From Bacteroidales bacterium UBA3824 (lineage in GTDB: Bacteria > Bacteroidota > Bacteroidia > Bacteroidales > UBA3824): 5,655 nt of DNA. Every line of letters starts with the position of its first letter. Position 1 is the stretch's first letter. The stretch covers positions 8,305 through 13,959 of the forward strand of contig DGIK01000004.1 in NCBI GenBank assembly GCA_002393195.1. The letters are read 5' to 3'. Shown here piece after piece: positions 1 through 5,066 of this stretch. The notes beneath the pieces are model-generated. The model had not been told where the DNA came from. It made no database searches and worked only from the letters and a program-made list of their open reading frames with translations. Made by a program: the position numbers and the translations under genes.

Positions 1-2066
1 TAAAATTCGTTTTCTATCGTGCGGTTCATCAGCATATTGGCGTGCAGGCGGTATTCTGTGAGATTTTGGAAATATTTGTAATACGCACAAGTGGTAATCG
101 TCATATCCCAAACCTTAGCCGTCGCGCTAAAAGTGGCAGACACAACCTCCTGCGGCTGGAAATAGTTGCCGCTTGGTATCCAAAGGTCGAGCGTGGTGAA
201 TGGGCTTATTGAATTGCTCAACATGTGGAGGTACTGCACGTTGCGTTCGGCGGAGATTTTGAGGTCGAGGCGCGGGGTTGCACGATACACTACGGCTACA
301 CGCGGCTCGATGCGGACATAGTTGTTGAAACGTCCGTAACCATAAGATGTGGTGTCCCAAGTACGGATGGTGTCATTGAAATAAAAACTCTTTGCCGGGC
401 CATAATTCTGCCATACCGACACCCTTGCGCCCGCCTTTACTGCAATTTTTGGTGTTGCCTGAGCTTCCGCGCCGAGGTACGCAACGATATTGTCGGCGTT
501 GCCGGTGAGGAGTCCGCTGTTGGATTTTTCGTTGTCGATGTATAGCGTGGCTGGCACAAATACGTGGTACGAATATTCTGTGCCGTATCGTATTGTAATC
601 CAAGGCGTTGCCTCCCACACGAAATCTGCCTTATACGCCATATTGCCAATGCGAGTGTTCCAATAGTTGGAGTGATCTTCGTTGGTGAAAATCAGATATT
701 TGTATTGTCCAAAATACGCCGATTGGTTCATATAGTGCCTCGCGCCAAGAGTGCGGTAGTGGCGGATGGTGGCGGCGATGTTGCTCCAAGTGACGGCGTA
801 GTTGTTGCCGGTTTCGAGGTTGGAGTAATAGTCGTTGCCATTAAAAATAGAAAGATACAGGCGGTCTTTGGGCGAGATTTTGAAGTGTATCTTGCTGTGA
901 ATGTCGTAGAATGTGAATTTGCCGTCGATGTCGAGTTGACGCATCACCCATCCGAGGATGGATTTGCGGACGTTGGCGGTGGCTGTGATGCGGTCTTGGC
1001 GGATTGGGATTTCGGTGCGGGCGGAGAGCGTGAGGGGCGTTATTTCGCTGCTGATGCCAAATTTGCCAAGGCTGCCGTCTTTGGTGCGGATGTCGGTGAT
1101 TGACGACAAACGACCGCCGTATTTGAGCGGGAAGTCGGATGTATATACTTCGAGCGAATTGATTGACTGCGGGGCTACCGACGAATATACGCCGAAGAAG
1201 TGCGACGGATGGTATATCGGGGCTTCATCGATGAGTACGAGGTTTTGGTCTTTGTAGCCGCCGCGCACGCTGTAAAATGCCGAACCGTCGGATATTCTTG
1301 TGATTCCGTGGTCGGTGGCGAGGATGCCCACGAGGTCGCCTCCAAGCACGAGGCCGGAGTATTTGTTGAAGTCGGTGGCGTTGAGGGTGCTGCTCTTGTT
1401 GAGTAGGCTTTTGGCGGCGGGCTGGGCTTTGGTGTATGTGATTGCCACGGCTTCCACTTGCTGTTCGGTGGCTTCGAGTTCCTGGTCGATGGTGAGATTG
1501 CCGGTGATGGCTGTCGTGATGTATTCGCGCCGGTAGCCGAGGTATGAATATACGAGAGTGTAATCGCCCTTGCGGAGTGTCAGTGTGTAATATCCGATTC
1601 CGTTGGTGGCTGTGCCGAGCGGCTGACCTTCCACGCTGATTGTGGCTCCGATAAGCGGTTCGTGGGTCTGACGGTCACGGACGTAGCCGTTGATGGATAT
1701 TGTGCGGGCGTTGTCGTCGTTGGCGGCGGCGTTGACGGTCTGTTTGCGGGGTTTTAGGATTATTTGTTTTTCGGTGCGGACGTATTCAAGCCCGATGATG
1801 TCGGTGAGTTGGTCGAGGGCGGTATTGAGCGATGTGTTGCGGATTTTGATGTCGATGATTGCCTGGTCGTCGATGAGGTCGGCATTATAGACAAAATGGA
1901 TGCCGCTCTGCTCCGTGATGTGGTCGAGGACGTAGCGTAGTGTCTTTTTATGACAGGTAATGGTAATGCACTCACTGTTGCGGCCTGTCTGCCCGTGTGT
2001 GGCGGCGGGTAGCATCTGCAATAGTGTGGTCAGTATCAATAATATGAACAATTGTCTGCCTGTCAT
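1..2066 (-). CDS. TonB-dependent outer-membrane receptor with N-terminal STN signalling domain (3' end cut by window)
   Basis: Minus-strand frame open from ATG at 2066 to the window edge, 688 codons with no stop. Seen: a hydrophobic signal peptide (about residues 1-25, cleavage near 'THG-QT'); an STN domain at about 34-106; a carboxypeptidase-regulatory-like beta-sandwich at about 122-200 ('INGYVRD', 'PLIGATISV', 'YSYLGY'); a TonB-box-like stretch at about 204-209 (VEAVAI); a plug at about 220-331 with 'VRGGYKDQNLVLIDEAP' (267-283), 'HFFG' (289-292) and 'YGGRLSSITDI' (316-326); then the beginning of the beta-barrel with many aromatic alternating strands. Relatives are usually 750-850 residues, so perhaps 60-150 C-terminal residues are missing. 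Known of the family: TonB-powered uptake across the outer membrane, with the STN domain signalling to a periplasmic FecR. FecR and an ECF sigma factor lie directly upstream, which fits a transducer. It lacks SusC features, and no SusD gene is visible. The ligand cannot be read from the sequence. Codon use changes towards the C-terminal part. Confidence 0.93.
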   Translation of the reverse strand, partial: MTGRQLFILLILTTLLQMLPAATHGQTGRNSECITITCHKKTLRYVLDHITEQSGIHFVYNADLIDDQAIIDIKIRNTSLNTALDQLTDIIGLEYVRTEKQIILKPRKQTVNAAANDDNARTISINGYVRDRQTHEPLIGATISVEGQPLGTATNGIGYYTLTLRKGDYTLVYSYLGYRREYITTAITGNLTIDQELEATEQQVEAVAITYTKAQPAAKSLLNKSSTLNATDFNKYSGLVLGGDLVGILATDHGITRISDGSAFYSVRGGYKDQNLVLIDEAPIYHPSHFFGVYSSVAPQSINSLEVYTSDFPLKYGGRLSSITDIRTKDGSLGKFGISSEITPLTLSARTEIPIRQDRITATANVRKSILGWVMRQLDIDGKFTFYDIHSKIHFKISPKDRLYLSIFNGNDYYSNLETGNNYAVTWSNIAATIRHYRTLGARHYMNQSAYFGQYKYLIFTNEDHSNYWNTRIGNMAYKADFVWEATPWITIRYGTEYSYHVFVPATLYIDNEKSNSGLLTGNADNIVAYLGAEAQATPKIAVKAGARVSVWQNYGPAKSFYFNDTIRTWDTTSYGYGRFNNYVRIEPRVAVVYRATPRLDLKISAERNVQYLHMLSNSISPFTTLDLWIPSGNYFQPQEVVSATFSATAKVWDMTITTCAYYKYFQNLTEYRLHANMLMNRTIENEF

Positions 2067-2072
2067 AGTTAA

Positions 2073-2080
2073 CAAAAATA
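2073..2080 (-). promoter_or_regulatory. Possible -7 element (TATTTTTG) just before the receptor start
   Basis: The minus strand reads TATTTTTG, matching the Bacteroidetes TAnnTTTG consensus, 6 nt before the receptor ATG. A start site at the usual distance would fall at or next to the ATG, implying a leaderless message. The upstream partner is weak (GTTG, 17 nt before). The match overlaps the T-rich tail of the terminator, where such matches arise easily, so this is a weak call. Confidence 0.15.
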
Positions 2081-2081
2081 C

Positions 2082-2126
2082 AAAAAACATCAGGCGGCAA
2101 CTGCGGGGCTGCCACCTAATGTTTTT
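2082..2126 (-). terminator. Intrinsic terminator or attenuator between fecR and the receptor gene
   Basis: Arms at 2110-2126 and 2083-2099 can pair over 17 bp around a 10-nt loop (2100-2109), followed on the minus strand by a T tract (T6, then more T-rich sequence). Read as minus-strand RNA, two positions (2114/2095 and 2118/2091) are G-U wobbles. Read as plus-strand RNA the same positions are A-C mismatches, so the structure is built for minus-strand transcripts. It lies 30 nt after the fecR stop codon and only 15-16 nt before the receptor ATG. It could end the fecR transcript, reduce read-through into the receptor, or respond to a signal. Confidence 0.7.
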
Positions 2127-2155
2127 GTTTTAGGTAAGTATGTGTGTTTTTTGGA

Positions 2156-2992
2156 TTATTTGGCAATGTTCCAAGTGCCGTCGGCGTCTTGCGTGATGCT
2201 GATGTCGAGCGCCTGCTCTATGACATTGAAGACGGATTGGATGTCCTGTTGCTCAAATGTGCCGGTGATTTTTGCGCTACGCACGTCGTCGGCTATTCGG
2301 TATCGGATGTTGTATGCCGCCTGCAACTGTTGCATTACCGACTCGATGGTCTGGTCGTTGAAATCGAGTTTGCGGAGTTTCCACGCGATGCAGTTGAAGT
2401 TGTCAACGTCCTTGACTTCCATCTTGCCCGAGGCGTGGCATATCAACTGTTTGCCGCGTGTGAGGTTGCCGATGGTCTGGTGGTCGGCGTGGTTGGTTAC
2501 TTCCACGTTGCCGGATGTTACTGTTACCGTGGTCGCGCCGTTGGATTCACAGACATCAAACGATGTGCCTCTCACTGTTACCGTGAGGTCTTTGGTGTCG
2601 ATGGTGAATGTGCGGTCGGGATTTTTCTCCACGTCAAAGTATGCTTCGCCTTCGAGTTGGACGTTGTAAGTGCCTTTTTTGCGGTTGTCGGTGCAGGTGA
2701 TGCGGCTGTTGCGGTTGAGGGAGATTTGGGTGGATGTCTCCACCGTAGCCTCTACCGCTTCCTGACACGCTACGTGCGTCTCCGTGGGCGGTGCCGCGTA
2801 GTGGTTGTACGCAAAGAGACTCGCACCCGCGATGAGTACGATGGAAGCCGCCGCCTTCCACAGCGTCGAGAGCCTGAATGTCTTTGGCTCACTGATGCCT
2901 GCGGCTGCCTTGAATCGCGCCCACTCGTGGTCGGTGTCGATGTCGAGCATCCTCACGTCGGAGATGTATGGTATGTCGTTGTCGTGGTTCAT
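2156..2992 (-). CDS. FecR-family anti-sigma factor (FecR domain plus DUF4974-type C-terminal domain)
   Basis: 278 residues. A short cytoplasmic N-terminus (about 1-43) carries 'EWARFKAAAG', which should contact the sigma factor. One membrane segment follows at about 44-63. A periplasmic FecR domain spans about 75-167, with 'NVQLEGEAYFDVEKN' and 'FTIDTKDLTVTVRGTSFDV', both hallmarks of the family. A DUF4974-type domain at about 206-277 begins 'KLRKLDFNDQTIESVM'. Known role: inner-membrane anti-sigma factor (sometimes also activator) that receives the signal from the STN domain of its receptor. The start chosen is ATG at 2992. The frame extends upstream to a TTG at 3058, but the added residues do not resemble the family. 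The periplasmic part carries five cysteines (76, 100, 148, 185, 201). It lies 356 bp after its sigma-factor gene and 89 bp before the receptor gene. Confidence 0.93.
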   Translation of the reverse strand: MNHDNDIPYISDVRMLDIDTDHEWARFKAAAGISEPKTFRLSTLWKAAASIVLIAGASLFAYNHYAAPPTETHVACQEAVEATVETSTQISLNRNSRITCTDNRKKGTYNVQLEGEAYFDVEKNPDRTFTIDTKDLTVTVRGTSFDVCESNGATTVTVTSGNVEVTNHADHQTIGNLTRGKQLICHASGKMEVKDVDNFNCIAWKLRKLDFNDQTIESVMQQLQAAYNIRYRIADDVRSAKITGTFEQQDIQSVFNVIEQALDISITQDADGTWNIAK

Positions 2993-3040
2993 TTGGTTTT
3001 TTATAATTAGTTTCTTAGTAAGCAATAATGTATTGTTTTC

Positions 3041-3057
3041 TGTACAAAAATCGTACA
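3041..3057. promoter_or_regulatory. Small dyad TGTAC-N7-GTACA upstream of fecR
   Basis: Perfect 5-bp inverted arms with a 7-nt spacer, 49 bp before the fecR ATG. The form resembles a dimeric regulator site, but arms this short occur by chance, and no regulator gene in the window points to it. Confidence 0.12.
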
Positions 3058-3190
3058 ATTCTTGTTTGTCTTTTCATTATAACACTTAATTGGGCGTTTA
3101 CCCTAATATAAAATGTTGTTTTTTTTAGGTTTAGTTTATATCGCTTCGCGATGTTTGGGGGCGCGCTTCGCTTGAAATCTTACAAATCTG

Positions 3191-3223
3191 TTCAAATTTT
3201 ACAAATCATTCAAATTTTACAAA
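3191..3223. repeat. Direct repeat of TTCAAATTTTACAAA (two copies)
   Basis: Identical 15-nt copies lie at 3191-3205 and 3209-3223, a period of 18 bp. A further partial copy (TTACAAATCT) precedes them at 3180-3189. The repeat makes up the left arm of the inverted repeat that follows. Confidence 0.75.
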
Positions 3224-3299
3224 ACTAACAATAATCTTTCAAATTGTTATCTAAAATCTTTCTTTTTTAATTTTGATTATTATTTGTATGATTTGTAAA
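3198..3299. repeat. Long imperfect inverted repeat in the sigma-fecR gap
   Basis: Left arm 3198-3215 matches the reverse complement of right arm 3282-3299 at 17 of 18 positions. Allowing one single-base gap, pairing extends a few bases further (left from about 3191, right to about 3307). The 66-bp spacer holds two smaller hairpins, so transcribed RNA could form a branched structure. It may be a dispersed Bacteroidales intergenic element, a miniature mobile element or an RNA regulator; the sequence alone does not decide. The AT-rich composition raises the chance of accidental pairing, though 17 of 18 is long for that. Confidence 0.65.
3220..3227 (-). promoter_or_regulatory. Possible -7 element (TAGTTTTG) for fecR
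   Basis: Exact match to TAnnTTTG on the minus strand, the only one I found in the sigma-fecR gap. It would give fecR a leader of roughly 220 nt. A TTTG lies upstream at 3243-3240, but only 12 nt away instead of the usual 19-21. The match sits at the end of the direct repeat. Weak. Confidence 0.2.
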
Positions 3300-3314
3300 G
3301 ATTTGTGTAATTTC

Positions 3315-3328
3315 TGCCCGTAAGGGCA
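3315..3328. repeat. Small perfect hairpin after the sigma-factor gene (TGCCC-GTAA-GGGCA)
   Basis: A 5-bp stem with a 4-nt loop lies 20 nt beyond the sigma-factor stop codon. No T tract follows it on the minus strand, so it is not a standard intrinsic terminator. It may protect the 3' end of the message or form the border of the repeat element in this gap. Confidence 0.4.
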
Positions 3329-3348
3329 CTAACAAAAATTTTGCGTCT

Positions 3349-3852
3349 CTACGGCGCGGATCCAAAAATCTTTTTTCTTAATAGTTTGAGGGCGGTTGTT
3401 ATGTGTGCTTCTACGGTCTTGATGCTAATGCCGAGTTTGTCGGCGATGTTGTTGTTGCTGAGGTTTTCGTAACGGCTCATCAGGAACACTTTTTTGCTCT
3501 TTTCGGGCATTCGGTTGATGGTGTCGATTACTGCCGCTTCGAGTTCCGCAGCACGGATTTCGTTGTCAGCATCGGAGTTTTCGCTTTCCACGGTCTGCAA
3601 TTCTTCTTCGTCGCAGAATTTTTTGTGGTCGCGTATGTAGTTGATTGATAGGTTGTGGGCTATTCTGAAAATGAGAGCCTTGATGTTGCTGCCTTCGGGA
3701 ATCTCCTCGCGCTTTTCCCAAACCTTCATAAAGGCTCGGTGCGCGAGGTCTTTGGCGTCTTCGGTGTCGCGGACGTACTTGTTGCAGTATGCCGTTACAG
3801 ATACGAAGTTTTGTTTGAATACGGTTTCAAATGTCTTTGTGTCGATTCCCAT
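3349..3852 (-). CDS. ECF RNA polymerase sigma-70 factor (Bacteroides expansion type)
   Basis: 167 residues, normal for ECF sigma factors. Region 2 covers about 8-78: 'YVRDTEDAKDLAHRAFMKVWEKR' is the core-binding and -10-recognition segment (26-48), followed by 'IFRIAHNLSINYIRDHKK' (61-78). An acidic linker follows (81-104). Region 4 covers about 105-162, with 'MPEKSKKVFLMSRYENLSNNNIADKLGISIKTVEAHI', a helix-turn-helix for the -35 region. The absence of any other sigma region defines the ECF class. Known role: directs RNA polymerase to target promoters when released or activated by its FecR partner. The start codon ATG at 3852 is 11 nt after the trpS stop codon, so it probably sits on the trpS message or is read from a promoter inside trpS. 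No promoter fits in the gap. The cognate FecR follows after an unusually long 356 bp. Confidence 0.94.
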   Translation of the reverse strand: MGIDTKTFETVFKQNFVSVTAYCNKYVRDTEDAKDLAHRAFMKVWEKREEIPEGSNIKALIFRIAHNLSINYIRDHKKFCDEEELQTVESENSDADNEIRAAELEAAVIDTINRMPEKSKKVFLMSRYENLSNNNIADKLGISIKTVEAHITTALKLLRKKIFGSAP

Positions 3853-3863
3853 TGGTTATTATT

Positions 3864-4859
3864 TTAATAATGTATGCGGCGGAATCCGAAGATTTCGCGG
3901 ACATCTTGGATGGTTTTTTGTGCATTGACACGCGCTTTTTCTGCGCCCATTCTGGCTACCTTGTCGAGGTATTCGGTGTCGTTGTAGATGTCGTTGATGC
4001 GCTCGCGTATCGGGGCTACCACTTTGATGATGTCTTCGGCGAGTTGTTTTTTCATATCGCCGTAGCGTATCGAGCAATCGTTCCAAGCCGCCTCAAAGTG
4101 TTCGATGGTGGAGCGGTCCGATACGAGTTCCATCAATGTAAACAGGTTTTGGATTACTTCGGGTTTCTCGCTGTTGGGGGCTTGTGGACCGAGGTCAGTA
4201 ACGGCTTTCATCACTTTCTTGCGAATGTCTTTGTCGCTGTCGATGAGGTAGATGCCGTTGCCTTCGCTCTTGCCCATCTTGCCAGAGCCGTCAAGTCCTG
4301 GCACTTTCACGAGATGGTCGCCAAAGGAGAATGCTTTGGGCTCTTTGAAGTATTCTACGCCGTAGATGTTATTGAAGCGGCGGGCAAATTTGCAGGTCAT
4401 TTCGAGGTGCTGTTCCTGGTCTTTGCCGACGGGTACGAGGTCGGCTCTTTGGATGAGGATGTCGCAAGCCATCAGGACGGCGTATGTGAGGAGTCCGGCG
4501 TTGACGTTGTCGGGATTCTGACGCGCTTTTTCCTTGAATGACACTACCCTTTCGAGTTCGCCGATGTATGCGTTCATGTTCATGAGCATATAAAATTCGG
4601 CGGTCTCCACGAGGTCCGACTGGATGTAGATTGTTGATTTTTCGGGGTCGAGACCCGATGCTATGTACTGGCTCAGGATTTTCCTGACGTTGTTCTGGAT
4701 GTCAGCGGGGTGCGGGTGCGTGGTGAGCGAGTGGTAGTCGGCTACAAAGAAGTAACAATTGTAGTCGTTTTGCAATCTCACAAAATTCCTCAGCGCACCA
4801 AAATAGTTGCCGAGGTGTAGGTCGCCCGTAGGCCTGATTCCGCTTAATACTGTCTGCAT
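3864..4859 (-). CDS. trpS: Tryptophanyl-tRNA synthetase
   Basis: 331 residues, the usual full length. A class I aminoacyl-tRNA synthetase that charges tRNA-Trp with tryptophan using ATP in the cytoplasm. Seen: N-terminal 'SGIRPTGDLHLGNYFGA', with the HIGH-type ATP site as HLGN at 15-18; 'DPEKSTIYIQSD' (71-82); 'ELERVVSFKEKA' (101-112); 'NAGLLTYAVLMACDIL' (120-135); 'VPVGKDQEQHLE' (142-153); and the KMSKS loop as KMGKS at 194-198 within 'GLDGSGKMGKSEGN'. Gly in the loop is the normal form in Bacteroidetes enzymes of this type. The start chosen is ATG at 4859. The frame extends to a TTG at 4895, but this overlaps the -7 promoter element, and the extra 12 residues are not part of the family. It lies 11 nt upstream of the sigma-factor gene on the same strand. 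Confidence 0.98.
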   Translation of the reverse strand: MQTVLSGIRPTGDLHLGNYFGALRNFVRLQNDYNCYFFVADYHSLTTHPHPADIQNNVRKILSQYIASGLDPEKSTIYIQSDLVETAEFYMLMNMNAYIGELERVVSFKEKARQNPDNVNAGLLTYAVLMACDILIQRADLVPVGKDQEQHLEMTCKFARRFNNIYGVEYFKEPKAFSFGDHLVKVPGLDGSGKMGKSEGNGIYLIDSDKDIRKKVMKAVTDLGPQAPNSEKPEVIQNLFTLMELVSDRSTIEHFEAAWNDCSIRYGDMKKQLAEDIIKVVAPIRERINDIYNDTEYLDKVARMGAEKARVNAQKTIQDVREIFGFRRIHY

Positions 4860-4892
4860 TTTATGTTTGTCAATTGTTTTTGTTAATTGGCG

Positions 4893-4900
4893 CAAAGATA
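4893..4900 (-). promoter_or_regulatory. trpS: -7 promoter element (TATCTTTG) of trpS
   Basis: Exact match to the Bacteroidetes TAnnTTTG element on the minus strand, 33 nt before the trpS ATG. A start site at the normal distance would leave a leader of about 25-30 nt. No good TTTG partner was found 19-21 nt upstream. Its position supports the ATG at 4859 as the true start. The leader has no room for a T-box or other large riboswitch. Confidence 0.5.
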
Positions 4901-5004
4901 AGTATTTTTTTGATTCCGTGAGATACTTTTGAAAAAAAATGTGCGGGAATGAAAGAGCCGTGTATTTTTTTCGTACTTTTACAAAAACATTTTAAACTAA
5001 TTTA

Positions 5005-5012
5005 TATATTTG
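5005..5012 (+). promoter_or_regulatory. -7 promoter element (TATATTTG) of the xylanase gene
   Basis: Exact match to TAnnTTTG on the plus strand, 54 nt before the xylanase ATG. The start site would lie near 5018-5020, giving a leader of about 47-49 nt. The -33 partner is poor: the nearest T-rich candidate (4977-4980) is spaced slightly too far. Other partial or mis-spaced matches lie at 4924-4931 (TACTTTTG) and 4974-4981 (TACTTTTA). Confidence 0.4.
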
Positions 5013-5028
5013 CGGTCAAATTATATGG

Positions 5029-5041
5029 TTTAACCGTTAAA
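5029..5041. promoter_or_regulatory. Palindrome TTTAAC-C-GTTAAA in the xylanase leader (possible operator)
   Basis: Perfect 6-bp arms around one base, about 10-20 nt downstream of the expected start site and 25 nt before the ATG. The placement suits a repressor site or a small regulatory element. The sequence is AT-rich and short, so chance is a real alternative. Confidence 0.2.
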
Positions 5042-5066
5042 ATTTAATCACAAATCACACATTAGA

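Larger units (their letters stand above)
2993..3348. other. 356-bp AT-rich, repeat-bearing gap between sigma factor and anti-sigma genes
   Basis: No convincing gene was seen. From the fecR side it holds a plain A/T-rich leader, an 8-T run (3119-3126), a small GC-rich hairpin at 3140-3152 (ATCGC / GCGAT around TTC), a G/C-rich patch to about 3170, direct and inverted repeats at 3180-3313, and a hairpin at 3315-3328 close to the sigma-factor stop codon. Two nested hairpins lie inside the inverted repeat: TAACAAT (3226-3232) with ATTGTTA (3243-3249), and AAAAT (3253-3257) with ATTTT (3270-3274). The fecR message must start in or cross this region. Confidence 0.6.

Noticed and set aside
2144..3010. 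Plus-strand open frame of 288 codons opposite fecR
   Set aside because: It lies antisense to the clearly recognisable FecR protein, its translation shows no family pattern, and it is explained by the codon bias of the minus-strand gene.
2993..3058. Upstream TTG start for FecR adding 22 residues
   Set aside because: The extra residues are AT-rich leader sequence without family similarity; ATG at 2992 gives the expected short cytoplasmic N-terminus.
3076..3081. TATAAT on the minus strand before fecR as a classical -10 box
   Set aside because: The main Bacteroidetes sigma factor uses a TAnnTTTG element, and TATAAT is common by chance in this AT-rich leader.
3092..3126. Plus-strand terminator: GGG-CCC hairpin followed by an 8-T run
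   Set aside because: The stem is only three firm base pairs, the T run is 15 bp away, and no plus-strand gene lies upstream to be terminated.
4266..4280. KMGKS in place of KMSKS in TrpRS as a lost catalytic loop
   Set aside because: This is the regular form of the loop in Bacteroidetes tryptophanyl-tRNA synthetases; the enzyme is otherwise complete.
3831..4541. Plus-strand open frame of 236 codons opposite trpS
   Set aside because: It is antisense to the conserved catalytic core of tryptophanyl-tRNA synthetase; its composition is that of a shadow frame.
4860..4895. Upstream TTG start for trpS adding 12 residues
   Set aside because: It overlaps the TATCTTTG promoter element, and the family normally begins at the 'SGIRPTG' segment a few residues after the ATG at 4859.
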